64,000 nucleotides of DNA from Salinivirga cyanobacteriivorans (GTDB lineage Bacteria; Bacteroidota; Bacteroidia; Bacteroidales; Salinivirgaceae). Position 1 is the first letter of the stretch. Every line of letters begins with the position of its first letter. Below the pieces are notes generated by a model. It worked only from the letters and a program-made list of their open reading frames with translations, was not told the origin of the DNA and made no database searches. The DNA is taken from positions 4,365,001 to 4,429,000 of the forward strand of contig NZ_CP013118.1 in NCBI RefSeq assembly GCF_001443605.1, given 5' to 3'. Positions 1-8,267 of the stretch are shown piece after piece. A program made the position numbers and the translations under genes.

Positions 1-250
1 AAATTTCAGAAACAATGATCCAACGCCTTAATTGCCTGCTGTTATGTGTTTTGCTGTCGATTACAGGTGCCCACAAAAATTTAAGAATCCATGGTAGCTT
101 TACCAGTTGAAGCAACCCAATTGATTCCAATGAATAGTTTTCCTGGCGCATTATTACCGGAACAACCGTAGAAAAAAAGCTCATCGGTATCGATTGAGCT
201 ATATACAAACTAAATAGAAGCGGAAATTTATGCCAGTTTTGTCCTTTCAT
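1..250 (-). CDS. MFS permease, AmpG/PAT-like, N-terminal part (runs off the window)
   Basis: The minus-strand frame from the ATG at 250 stays open to the window edge (83 codons). The product begins MKGQNWHKFPLLFSLYIAQS, followed by SIPMSFFSTVVPVIMRQ and GLLQLVKLPWILKFLWAPV. This is the usual start of AmpG/PAT-type major facilitator permeases: a first helix, a loop, and a second helix ending in an acidic APxxD turn. Before the IS insertion its start lay about 80 bp downstream of the TonB receptor stop on the same strand, so it probably served that receptor as the inner-membrane step for an imported ligand, as RhtX/FptX-type permeases do for siderophores (inference). The substrate cannot be read from this fragment. 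Confidence 0.6.
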   Translation of the reverse strand, partial: MKGQNWHKFPLLFSLYIAQSIPMSFFSTVVPVIMRQENYSLESIGLLQLVKLPWILKFLWAPVIDSKTHNSRQLRRWIIVSEI

Positions 251-267
251 TGGATGTGAAAATTTTA

Positions 268-508
268 AAGAGGGCTAAATTACAATAAAAGGAGAACCTA
301 CAACAAAAAGTATGCAGGTTTCCCTTTTATTCTTAAAAGTTATATGTCAGGCTAAACCCATAGCGCGAGGGTTTTCCGGGTTGAACGTATTGATTACCCA
401 ACGCATCGAAAGCGAATGAGTGATATTCTGTTTCGAGTAAGTTTTTGCGCCAAAAATTGAGTCCAAATTTATCTTTGATAAATGAGACTTTTGTAGAAAA
501 AAGGTTGT
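268..508. repeat. Left copy of the 241-bp direct repeat flanking the IS1634-family element
   Basis: These 241 bp recur at 2131-2371 with no difference that I can see, immediately on the other side of the IS. Outside both copies the sequence is unique: permease 5' region on the left, receptor body on the right. This is therefore a target-site duplication made on insertion. IS1634, the founder of the family, is known for unusually long and variable target duplications. The copy carries a useless 3' fragment of the receptor gene (about 58 codons, stop at 333-335, minus strand). Confidence 0.85.
333..508 (-). pseudogene. Duplicated 3' remnant of the TonB receptor gene
   Basis: This is the left-hand copy of the receptor's last ~58 codons, including the terminal beta-strand ending SLTYNF, created by the long target duplication. 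It has no start and is separated from the intact gene by the IS. The functional 3' end lies in the right-hand repeat, so the receptor itself is not truncated. Confidence 0.8.
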
Positions 509-2130
509 CCTGTTTTCCGGATTATTTTCACCTAAAAAAATAAGCTATTAGTTATCAGCACATTATCATAATGATTCTTTTAAAAGTGGGTGTCCCGTGC
601 TATATTTGTTAAATGTTTGTTCGGAAGAAGAAAAATAAAAGTGGTAGTGTAAGCATTCAAATCATTAAGAAAATTGATAGGAGTAATAAAGTTATCAAGA
701 CTATAGGCTCCTCATCAGAACCAGATGAAATTGAACGACTTTATTACAAAGCCTTATATGAACTGCCTCGTTTATATGGCCCTACGTTATTTGATCCACT
801 AAAAGAATCCAGAATATGCGATCTAACAAATGATGATATTCATGTAGTTGGACCTGAGCTTATTTTCAGCAAAATTTTCAATTATATAGGATTTAATCAA
901 ATAAAGGATGAGTTGTTTAAAGCCTTGTGTATTTCCAGGATAACACACCCAGGCAGTAAACTTAATTTATCTCTATATCTACAGGAAAACCATAAATCAG
1001 ATATTTCTGTAGATAGGATTTATTATTTCATGGATCGTTTAAACTCGAGGTATAAAAAGCAAGTTGAAGAGATCAGTTTTCAATACACAAAAAAAGTATT
1101 GGGGGGCAAAATAGGAATTGTCTTTTATGATATGACTACGATTTATTTTGAAAGTAGTCAACCAGACGAACTAAAACAAACAGGATTCTCAAAGGATGGG
1201 AAACACCAGCACCCACAAATATTTTTAGGGCTGCTAGTCGGCAAGGAAGGGTATCCAATTGGATACGATATTTTTGAAGGTAGTATCTATGAAGGCCATA
1301 CTTTGATCCCTATATTAGAAAAATTTGAGCGGCGGTTTAGTTTAAATAAACCCATTGTAGTAGCTGATGCCGGGTTATTATCAGCAAAAAATATTGAGTC
1401 ACTGAAAATCAATCGATATACATTCATTTTAGGAGCAAGAATCAAAAATGAAAATAATATCATAAAAAAACAGATCAGGGAACTGAACCTGCAAGATGGA
1501 CAAATTGCAAAAATAGAAAAGCCAGATAACACTGTCTTATTTATAAGTTTTTCTGATAAAAGGGCAAAGAAAGACCTTTCAAATAGAGAACGTGGATTAA
1601 AAAGATTAGAGAAAAGCCTAAATGCAGGTCGATTGACAAAAAGCAATATTAACAACCGTGGTTACAACAAGTATCTAAAAATGCAAGGAGAACTCAAGAT
1701 AAATATTGATTATGAAAAGTTTAGAAATGATTCTACATGGGATGGTTTAAAGGGATATCTCACAAACACAAAACTATCAGGGAAAGAAGTAATTGAAAAC
1801 TATAATAACCTATGGAAAATTGAAAAAGCATTTAGGATATCTAAGACTGACCTTAAAATCAGACCAATTTATCATCGATTAAAAGAAAGAATTGAAGCTC
1901 ATATTTGTATTTCATTTGTTTCATACTTACTGTACAAAGACTTAGAAAAAACACTTAAAGAGAATGACACTGGCATATCTATAAATAAAGCAATTAAAGC
2001 TATAAATAAGATGTATGAAATTCAAGTCGGTAATAAAAGAATTCTACTTAGGAACAATGAAACTCAACAAAACATTATTGACCTAATAAACTCGAAATTT
2101 TAAAAATGGGTGTCCTATCCGGAAAACAGG
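509..2130 (+). mobile_element. IS1634-family insertion sequence, 1622 bp
   Basis: The ends are inverted repeats: CCTGTTTTCCGG at 509-520 and CCGGAAAACAGG at 2119-2130. Both inner flanks also carry a GGGTGTCC motif near the transposase ends. One transposase gene fills the element. Identical 241-bp direct repeats abut both ends. The element sits between a TonB receptor gene and its likely partner permease, with its transposase opposite to both. Confidence 0.88.
613..2103 (+). CDS. IS1634-family DDE transposase
   Basis: This 496-residue protein is a DDE transposase of the IS4/IS1634 superfamily (transposase DDE domain 1). The probable catalytic residues are D173 (FYDMTT), D252 (VVADAGLLS) and E404 in the signature NLWKIEKAFRISK, which is the Y-x2-R-x3-E-x6-K-like region of IS4-type enzymes. 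Length and layout match full-length family members, and no frame disruption is seen, so the element may be active. The ATG at 613 lies about 100 bp inside the left inverted repeat. It is AT-rich like its surroundings. Confidence 0.9.
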   Translation: MFVRKKKNKSGSVSIQIIKKIDRSNKVIKTIGSSSEPDEIERLYYKALYELPRLYGPTLFDPLKESRICDLTNDDIHVVGPELIFSKIFNYIGFNQIKDELFKALCISRITHPGSKLNLSLYLQENHKSDISVDRIYYFMDRLNSRYKKQVEEISFQYTKKVLGGKIGIVFYDMTTIYFESSQPDELKQTGFSKDGKHQHPQIFLGLLVGKEGYPIGYDIFEGSIYEGHTLIPILEKFERRFSLNKPIVVADAGLLSAKNIESLKINRYTFILGARIKNENNIIKKQIRELNLQDGQIAKIEKPDNTVLFISFSDKRAKKDLSNRERGLKRLEKSLNAGRLTKSNINNRGYNKYLKMQGELKINIDYEKFRNDSTWDGLKGYLTNTKLSGKEVIENYNNLWKIEKAFRISKTDLKIRPIYHRLKERIEAHICISFVSYLLYKDLEKTLKENDTGISINKAIKAINKMYEIQVGNKRILLRNNETQQNIIDLINSKF

Positions 2131-2371
2131 AAGAGGGCTAAATTACAATAAAAGGAGAACCTACAACAAAAAGTATGCAGGTTTCCCTTTTATTCTTAAA
2201 AGTTATATGTCAGGCTAAACCCATAGCGCGAGGGTTTTCCGGGTTGAACGTATTGATTACCCAACGCATCGAAAGCGAATGAGTGATATTCTGTTTCGAG
2301 TAAGTTTTTGCGCCAAAAATTGAGTCCAAATTTATCTTTGATAAATGAGACTTTTGTAGAAAAAAGGTTGT
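2131..2371. repeat. Right copy of the 241-bp direct repeat flanking the IS1634-family element
   Basis: Same sequence as 268-508. This copy is continuous with the receptor gene and supplies its real 3' end and terminator. Confidence 0.85.
2150..2192 (-). terminator. Hairpin after the TonB receptor gene
   Basis: Just past the receptor stop the minus strand reads AAAAGGGAAACCTGC, a 12-nt loop, then GTAGGTTCTCCTTTT. The arms pair with a few mismatches and are followed by a T-rich stretch. The same hairpin is duplicated at 287-329 by the target duplication. Confidence 0.5.
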
Positions 2372-4280
2372 AAAATTTCTGACTTGTACGATTGGTTTCA
2401 TCCCAGTAAATTTTGCCAACTCCTGTGTAAAGCAAGCTTATTCTGATTTTATCCAATATATTGCTGTGGCGCAGTTCATAAGATTTGCTGAAACGTGCCG
2501 AAATTGTGTGTCTCGGTGCATAAGGAATGAAGTTACCGTTGTAATTTACCGAGTCGTTAACTTCATAGCTTTCAAAGGTAGCATGGTTATAAGCATAGGT
2601 AACTGTTGTCACATAGCCGCAGAAAGGAACCGTTTTCAATGTAAGCTCAACTCCCTGGCTAATTGACTGGCCTGCATTGGTAAGGTGACTACCACGGCCA
2701 CTTGGATTGCTCTCATAAATTTGCTGGTTGTCCCAGTCGATGTAATACAAAGCAAAGTCTGCATAAAGTTGCTTGTTTATAAGACTGGTTTTTACTCCTA
2801 CCTCATAGTTCATGCTATACTCAGATTCAAATTCCATGTGTTCCGGATGATCTTCATCGAAACTGGAGTTAAAACCACCAGTTTTGTACCCACGAGCAAT
2901 GGTTGCATAAATGTTTGTACCATTAAAGCGATAATTGGCTGCAATTTTAGGCAATATTTCAAAATATTCTCTGCTTGCAGTGGTGTCATCAACAGGTGTT
3001 GTAGTTCCGGCCATGATTCGGTCATAAGTATAATCCTGTTTATCTTTTTCCAGGTCTACCCTCAAGCCTCCTGTTAAAGTTAGGTTGCCTAACGTCAATT
3101 CCGATTGGTGAAATAATGCTCCTCCCATAATTTGGTGGTCGTATTCTTTCAGTACTGTCATTCCGGGTGTGTGGATGGTTACATCAACTGTTTTGTCAAA
3201 TTGTTGGGAGAATTGAAATGCCCCGAAAAGCCAGTTGTATGTAGCATTATCTTTGGAGCGAATTATGAGTTCGTTCGATTGCATATGCTGTAGCTCTTCC
3301 TGCACAACGAAATATACTGAGTCAGGAGTAAAGTCCTGATCGATTTCCTGCTGGCCGTCGAGCATTTGGTATGAAGAGGTGAGTTTAATATCCAGGTTAT
3401 CTGCCTCATACTTGAAAATGAGTGCTTCGGAAAACATATTGCGCAAAAAAGAGCTGTATTCGTTGTAATTTATTGGCATGGCTTCGCCCTCTACACTGTC
3501 GTAAACTGCATAGGGGTAGCCACCTTCATCGCTATGCTCGAAAGATGCTATACTGCTTATGGTAAGCTTTTCTGTTGGCTTCCATATAATTTTGTTCCTA
3601 AAACCAAGGGTTTCTGATTCATCTACCTGTTTATCGGTGTATTCGTTTGTATAAAATCCATCACCTTTATTGTAAATGGCAGATAAAGAGACACCAAACT
3701 TCTCATTGAATTGGTGGTAGTAACCAGCATTTGCTTCATATTGCCCATAGGAGCCAAGGCCAATTTTAGCTTTTGCACCCTGGAAATCGAAAGGCGAAAG
3801 TGTTTTAATGTTTATTACACCTCCAATGGTATTTCTTCCGTATAGAGTGCCTTGAGGTCCGCGCAATATTTCAATACGCTCAATATCGAAAAAGTTGAAA
3901 TTGAATGCTGATTTTTCAAAGTAAGGAACTCCATCAACATATAATCCTACGCCGGGTGCATTGATTCTTGAACCGATTCCCCTTATATAAATTGGCGAAG
4001 TTAGTTTCGACCCGTAATCGGGCATAAATACACCAGGCGCTATGGCTGTAACGTCTGCTAAATTATTAATGTTATCATCTTGTATGGTGGTTTGGGTCAT
4101 TAATGAAACTGATGATGGCAGGTTTTTAAGTTTCATATTATTTTTTGAACCACTAATCACAATTTCACCCAACTCTACGCTTGGTGTTTTTGTGGTATCT
4201 GGTGCTCCGATTGACATTAGCTGAGAAAAGAGTGTGTACGGAACCAGTGTAAGTACAAGTAGTGTAAATATAGTGCGCAT
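2196..4280 (-). CDS. TonB-dependent outer-membrane receptor
   Basis: This 694-residue receptor has a signal peptide ending near SQLMS and a VELGEIVISG TonB-box-like segment. It then has a plug domain (about residues 45-160: SPIYIRGIGSRINAPGVGLY, RIEILRGPQGTLYGRNTIGG) and a 22-strand-type barrel ending in Phe (YGFSLTYNF). It lacks the N-terminal carboxypeptidase-D-like domain and has no SusD partner, so it is more likely a siderophore, metal or cofactor receptor than a glycan receptor. A small membrane protein gene lies 78 bp upstream on the same strand. An AmpG/PAT-type permease gene originally followed it before an IS1634 element intervened. The ligand is unknown. Confidence 0.85.
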   Translation of the reverse strand: MRTIFTLLVLTLVPYTLFSQLMSIGAPDTTKTPSVELGEIVISGSKNNMKLKNLPSSVSLMTQTTIQDDNINNLADVTAIAPGVFMPDYGSKLTSPIYIRGIGSRINAPGVGLYVDGVPYFEKSAFNFNFFDIERIEILRGPQGTLYGRNTIGGVINIKTLSPFDFQGAKAKIGLGSYGQYEANAGYYHQFNEKFGVSLSAIYNKGDGFYTNEYTDKQVDESETLGFRNKIIWKPTEKLTISSIASFEHSDEGGYPYAVYDSVEGEAMPINYNEYSSFLRNMFSEALIFKYEADNLDIKLTSSYQMLDGQQEIDQDFTPDSVYFVVQEELQHMQSNELIIRSKDNATYNWLFGAFQFSQQFDKTVDVTIHTPGMTVLKEYDHQIMGGALFHQSELTLGNLTLTGGLRVDLEKDKQDYTYDRIMAGTTTPVDDTTASREYFEILPKIAANYRFNGTNIYATIARGYKTGGFNSSFDEDHPEHMEFESEYSMNYEVGVKTSLINKQLYADFALYYIDWDNQQIYESNPSGRGSHLTNAGQSISQGVELTLKTVPFCGYVTTVTYAYNHATFESYEVNDSVNYNGNFIPYAPRHTISARFSKSYELRHSNILDKIRISLLYTGVGKIYWDETNRTSQKFYNLFSTKVSFIKDKFGLNFWRKNLLETEYHSFAFDALGNQYVQPGKPSRYGFSLTYNF

Positions 4281-4358
4281 AATAGATTTAAATTATTGTT
4301 GTACAATGAAAGGTGCGTTGTATAAATGCATTAACTTAAAAAAAGAGTAATAACAGAC

Positions 4359-4724
4359 TTATACAAATGCAGGGGGAGGGCGAGACCAGTGGTGTCTGTA
4401 TGGAGTATGAAGATAGTAATCCATGCATGACCCATGATTTTTGTTTGATCTGGTCTTTTCAATGTACGTAAATTCTTGGTAGTCATCATCTGCTGCATCT
4501 TTTTGATCTTGAGTAAAATCATATAAGCTCAATGCAGTAGATTCATCAAAAGATTGTACTGTGTTTTCGGCAGTAAATATGCTCTTATTTGTCTGGTCTT
4601 CTGGGTTTGTGTGCTGGATGTAATTAAATCCGAGATAGCACACTGATACCAGAAAGAACAGTAAATAAGGAATGTAAGATGATAATATACCGAAATAAAA
4701 CATGTGTCTTTTTCCTTTGTCCAA
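4359..4724 (-). CDS. Small single-span membrane protein with a C-terminal R-x-P-P-x-F motif
   Basis: This protein has 121 residues, with a hydrophobic segment at about 11-33 (ILSSYIPYLLFFLVSVCYLG), an acidic middle and a basic, aromatic tail HTPYRHHWSRPPPAFV. I do not recognise a named family. It lies 78 bp upstream of a TonB receptor on the same strand, so the two are probably co-transcribed. A second small protein, directly upstream of the receptor at 49094-51310, also ends in a similar motif (LLRAPPIF). The tail probably faces the periplasm and may be a signature of accessory proteins of these receptors (inference). Confidence 0.6.
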   Translation of the reverse strand: MDKGKRHMFYFGILSSYIPYLLFFLVSVCYLGFNYIQHTNPEDQTNKSIFTAENTVQSFDESTALSLYDFTQDQKDAADDDYQEFTYIEKTRSNKNHGSCMDYYLHTPYRHHWSRPPPAFV

Positions 4725-5114
4725 AATAAGTTATTGATTTCTTAATAGCCAAATTTGTGCCATATTAAATTATATTGATACTTCTCTATTCTTGAGTTGA
4801 TATAAATCATTTCTAAAAACATGATCAGGGAAATTCTCCACCTATACATGTTACAATAGGTTGTTCGGAGCTAGCGTATTCTTTGTAAATAAAACGTTAT
4901 AAAGTTTACACAAAAGTGAAGAAACCTTTTAATTATAACCATCAATTAACCAATGTTGTGGTTTCACTATTTTATTCTAAACAGAGCGTTAATTGGTGAT
5001 TTTCAGTTAATTTAGACTTTTTATAAATTAAGATGTTAAAGTGTGTTTTTTTGTGTAAGAGGGTAAATAATGCATATATTTCTTAAAATTTAATATCACA
5101 CTAAATTTATAGCC
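4725..5114. other. 390-bp intergenic region between divergent operons
   Basis: This very AT-rich gap separates the minus-strand receptor operon from the plus-strand respiratory operon and should hold both promoters. A candidate plus-strand promoter is listed separately. I see no gene or strong palindrome in the remainder. Confidence 0.6.
5050..5082 (+). promoter_or_regulatory. Candidate Bacteroidota-type promoter for the respiratory operon
   Basis: TTTG at 5050-5053 and TATATTTC at 5075-5082 are 21 bp apart. They resemble the Bacteroidota -33 (TTTG) and -7 (TAnnTTTG) elements with one mismatch. The position is about 33 bp before the first start codon of the operon. Confidence 0.35.
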
Positions 5115-5579
5115 ATGAATAGAATACTTCTTACACTTGTTGCAATACTGGTTATGATCTCTGCCAGTTGCGTGCAAAATAATTCAGATGAACCTGCAAA
5201 TAAACAAACCACCAAAATTGAGAAGAAAACCGATGGGCTTTTTGTGCATATCAGTACAAATGAGGCCAGAAAAGTTTTAATGGGTTTATCTATTGCTTTG
5301 AAGATGCAGGAAGGAAAAGATGTTATCGTATTTGTTGATGCGCAGGCCATTAACGCCATCGTTAAAGGTGGTGATGAGTATGAGATGGAAGGCTATGAAG
5401 GCTCCTCCTCAGGTATGATACAGAAATTGGTAAAAAAGGGCGTGGCCGTAATGGCTTGTCCCATGTGTTTAAAATCCTATGGTAAAACAGATGCTGATCT
5501 TCTGGATGGGATACAAATAGCTCAAAAAGAACAATTTTTCGGCTTTACTGAAGGTAGAATTCTGACGCTAGACTATTAA
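5115..5579 (+). CDS. DsrE-like lipoprotein
   Basis: This 154-residue protein has a lipoprotein signal (MISASC, Cys at about residue 20) and a DsrE/peroxiredoxin-like fold: GLFVHISTNEARKVLMGLSI, KDVIVFVDAQAINAIVKGG, a VKKGVAVMACPMCLKSYG segment and a C-terminal DGIQIAQKEQFFG. The CPMC motif could carry a persulfide or bind a metal such as copper. DsrE-family proteins often take part in sulfur relay, but this one is anchored in the envelope. It opens the respiratory block and sits 16 bp before an HMA-domain lipoprotein, so periplasmic metal or sulfur handling for the oxidase is plausible (inference). Confidence 0.65.
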   Translation: MNRILLTLVAILVMISASCVQNNSDEPANKQTTKIEKKTDGLFVHISTNEARKVLMGLSIALKMQEGKDVIVFVDAQAINAIVKGGDEYEMEGYEGSSSGMIQKLVKKGVAVMACPMCLKSYGKTDADLLDGIQIAQKEQFFGFTEGRILTLDY

Positions 5580-5595
5580 ACTAAACTTATTTGTT

Positions 5596-5925
5596 ATGAA
5601 AGCATTGAGTATATTTTTACTTAGTATTACAATTTTAATTTCTTGCAATAACAAAGAAAAGGATCAGGGAACCACGTCATCTGATTTACAGCAGGTAGAA
5701 ATGACTATTGAGGGTATGACCTGTAATGGATGCGAACAAACAATTGAAGCCAATGTGATGAAGCTTGATGGAATAAAATCGATTAAGGCTGACCATGAAA
5801 CAGGCAAGGCTTCATTAGAGTATGATGCTGCCAATGCTGATATGGCAGAGATCAAAAAGGTTATTGCAGAAAAGGGCTATAATGTGACAGCTGTCGCTAA
5901 GAAAGAAAATATTTCAAAGGAATAA
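5596..5925 (+). CDS. Heavy-metal-associated (HMA) domain lipoprotein
   Basis: This 109-residue protein has a lipobox (ILISC, Cys at about 17) followed by a single HMA fold. The metal-binding loop reads GMTCNGCEQTIE (CxxC near residues 47-50) and the fold ends AEIKKVIAEKGYNVTAV. HMA domains bind Cu(I) or another soft metal and pass it to partners. Anchored in the envelope and encoded in one operon with SCO1 and a copper-containing caa3 oxidase, it is a good candidate copper carrier for CuA/CuB assembly (inference). It starts 16 bp after the DsrE-like gene and ends 3 bp before the Fe-S gene. Confidence 0.8.
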   Translation: MKALSIFLLSITILISCNNKEKDQGTTSSDLQQVEMTIEGMTCNGCEQTIEANVMKLDGIKSIKADHETGKASLEYDAANADMAEIKKVIAEKGYNVTAVAKKENISKE

Positions 5926-5928
5926 TTT

Positions 5929-6897
5929 ATGGAAAAAGAGCAACCCAAAAAGGGTGAAAATCAGCATGAAGATAAGGGTGCCCAATCCCGACGCGATTTT
6001 CTGAAAAAGCTTGGGCTAATTGGTACTGCATCTGTTGCTGGTGCTGCTGCCATGTATACCGGTTTTCACTACGAACAATCAAAGGGTAAAGGTGATAAGG
6101 TTAAGGTCCTTACCGCAGATAATAAACTTGTAGAAGTTGACAAAAGTGCATTAAAAGATTCAAAACCCAGTCTTGAAGTATTTCAGGAGCGTGGGCGCGA
6201 AGGTATTCCCGGTAAACGCTGGGTTATGGTTATTGACCTTTCGAAATGTCGAAATGCACGACAATGTGTTACAGCTTGTCAATCGGCACATCGTCTAAGG
6301 CCTTATGAATACCATATAAATACCCTGCAAATTCAGGAAACTGAAAATACACCGCCTTACCATATGCCTAAACCGTGCCAGCATTGCGATAACCCGCCCT
6401 GTGTATCGGTTTGCCCGGTTGATGCAACCTTTAAACGCCAGGATGGTATTGTGTTGATCGATAATGAACGGTGTATAGGTTGCCGGTTTTGTGTGGCTGC
6501 CTGCCCTTATTCTGCGCGAATGGTACATTGGCAGGAACCTCGTTATGCAAAACAGGATAAAGGTAAAACTTACGATGTGGAACTAAATGTACCACAAAAG
6601 AAGGGTACTATTTCCAAGTGCCTCTTTAGCGCCGACCAGTTGCGAGATGGTGAATTACCTTATTGTGTATCGGCCTGCCCGAACGGGGTGTTTTATTTTG
6701 GCGATGAAAATGAAGATGCCGTTACCAATGGTACCACTAAAGAAACAGTGAGGCTTAGTAAGCTGCTCAGAGATAATGGAGCATACCGTTTAATGCCTGA
6801 ATTGGGTACCAAACCCAGGGTTTATTATTTACCACCTAAGAACCGCATTTTCGATTTTCCTGAGAAAAGCATCTTAGATGATACTGATCACGCTTAA
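5929..6897 (+). CDS. Tat-exported four-cluster Fe-S protein (DsrO/NrfC-like)
   Basis: This 322-residue protein has a twin-arginine signal (SRRDFLKK, residues 20-27). Four cysteine motifs follow: C107-x5-C113-x3-C117, C150-x2-C153-x4-C158-x3-C162P, C182-x2-C185-x2-C188-x3-C192P, and C231-x14-C246-x3-C250P. In relatives, motifs I and IV each have one more Cys after Cxx. Here those positions are Ala110 and Ser234, so two of the four clusters may be [3Fe-4S] or otherwise altered. Proteins of this type pass electrons between an NrfD-type quinol site and a redox partner. The NrfD gene follows 11 bp downstream, and TatA/TatC are encoded at the end of the block. Confidence 0.85.
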   Translation: MEKEQPKKGENQHEDKGAQSRRDFLKKLGLIGTASVAGAAAMYTGFHYEQSKGKGDKVKVLTADNKLVEVDKSALKDSKPSLEVFQERGREGIPGKRWVMVIDLSKCRNARQCVTACQSAHRLRPYEYHINTLQIQETENTPPYHMPKPCQHCDNPPCVSVCPVDATFKRQDGIVLIDNERCIGCRFCVAACPYSARMVHWQEPRYAKQDKGKTYDVELNVPQKKGTISKCLFSADQLRDGELPYCVSACPNGVFYFGDENEDAVTNGTTKETVRLSKLLRDNGAYRLMPELGTKPRVYYLPPKNRIFDFPEKSILDDTDHA

Positions 6898-6908
6898 ACT
6901 TTTAAATT

Positions 6909-8264
6909 ATGTCTTCGAATTCTGAACATCAAATAGCCAAACAGGAAACAATTGATAAAGTTGCTGCTGATGCCTTAAGGCCTGTAAATATTGGTTGGGG
7001 ATTTAAAATTTGGTTCGCTCTGTTGGCCATAGCCCTTGGCGTTTGTATTTATGCCTATTCTATTCAGCTGCGCGAGGGACTTGGCGTAACCGGATTAAGA
7101 GATTTTATTAGCTGGGGTATGTATATCGCTACGTTTGTTTTCTTCGTTGCTGCCAGTCTTATTGGTATGCTTATAAGCGGCGTGCTCGGACTCATAGGTT
7201 ACGATTGGATCAAGCCCATAGGTCGCATAGCCGAGATAATTGCCGTGGCTTTTGCAGCAATAGCCGGTTTGGTTATTGTTTCCGACATGGGACGCCCCGA
7301 CAGGTTGCCCTTTGTGTTTATGTACGGTCGTTTCCAATCACCCATTTTATGGGATGTAACCGTTGTAACAACCTATTTTGCGCTCAGCTTACTTTTGTAT
7401 TACGTTACTTTATTGCCCGATTTGGCTATAAGCAAAGATAAACTTGAAGGAAGACCAAAATTATTGCGGAAAGCTTATGAAGTGCTTTCAATAAAATGGT
7501 TACATAAAAATGAACAGTATCGAATTTTATACCGTATTATTCGTATTCTGCTAATTTTAATTATACCCACTGCTTTTGCCATTCATACAGTTACATCGTG
7601 GCTATTTGCAGTGAACCCGCGGCCGGGGTGGGACAGTACAATCTTTGGCCCTTACTTCCTGTCAGGAGCGTTTGTTGCCGGCGCTGCTGCAGTGATTATT
7701 GCCATGTATTTTTTCAGGAACAATTATAAACTGAAAGATTATTTAACCATTTCGCATTTCGATAAAATTGGAAAGCTGCTGGCGCTGGTATCCATTGTAT
7801 ATCTTTACTTTAATATCAATGAGTTTCTTGTTCCCGGTTATAAACTGAAAAAATTTGATGCCATACACCTTCAAGCTTTATTTGTAGGTAAGCATGCCAT
7901 TTTATTTTGGTTTACACAAATTACCGGTTTGATTTTACCCATTATCCTATTGTTCTTCAGAAAAATGCGCAGGCCAATCCCATTGACTGTAATCTCGGTG
8001 TTTGTGCTAATTGGAGCCTGGCTGAAACGATACCTTATTGTGGTTCCAACACAGGAACACCCATATTTACCGATACAACATGTTCCGGAGGTTTTTAAAG
8101 TTTATACTCCGACCCTTATTGAAACTGCTGTTACTGCAGCTTCATTTATTATGGTAATTATGATAATTACGCTCCTCTCGAAATTATTTCCGGTTATCCC
8201 AATTTGGGAAGTGGCAGAGGATATAGATAAAAAGGCCTTAAAAGAAAACGCCGAAAAGGAATAA
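6909..8264 (+). CDS. nrfD: NrfD/PsrC-family quinone-interacting membrane subunit
   Basis: This 451-residue integral membrane protein has about ten hydrophobic helices. NrfD-family features include the early GLRDFISWGMYIATFVFFVA segment, DMGRPDRLPFVFMYGRFQSP and HTVTSWLFAVNPRPGWDSTI. Family members (PsrC, NrfD, ActC/ActF) exchange electrons between the quinone pool and an Fe-S subunit. The Fe-S partner lies immediately upstream, and a membrane-anchored cytochrome c gene starts 3 bp downstream. No molybdopterin catalytic subunit is encoded nearby. A quinol:cytochrome c role feeding the oxidase is therefore more likely than polysulfide or nitrite reduction (inference). Confidence 0.85.
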   Translation: MSSNSEHQIAKQETIDKVAADALRPVNIGWGFKIWFALLAIALGVCIYAYSIQLREGLGVTGLRDFISWGMYIATFVFFVAASLIGMLISGVLGLIGYDWIKPIGRIAEIIAVAFAAIAGLVIVSDMGRPDRLPFVFMYGRFQSPILWDVTVVTTYFALSLLLYYVTLLPDLAISKDKLEGRPKLLRKAYEVLSIKWLHKNEQYRILYRIIRILLILIIPTAFAIHTVTSWLFAVNPRPGWDSTIFGPYFLSGAFVAGAAAVIIAMYFFRNNYKLKDYLTISHFDKIGKLLALVSIVYLYFNINEFLVPGYKLKKFDAIHLQALFVGKHAILFWFTQITGLILPIILLFFRKMRRPIPLTVISVFVLIGAWLKRYLIVVPTQEHPYLPIQHVPEVFKVYTPTLIETAVTAASFIMVIMIITLLSKLFPVIPIWEVAEDIDKKALKENAEKE

Positions 8265-8267
8265 ATT

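Noticed and set aside
1287-1655. 122-codon frame antisense to the IS1634 transposase
   Set aside because: It is a shadow of an intact conserved gene.
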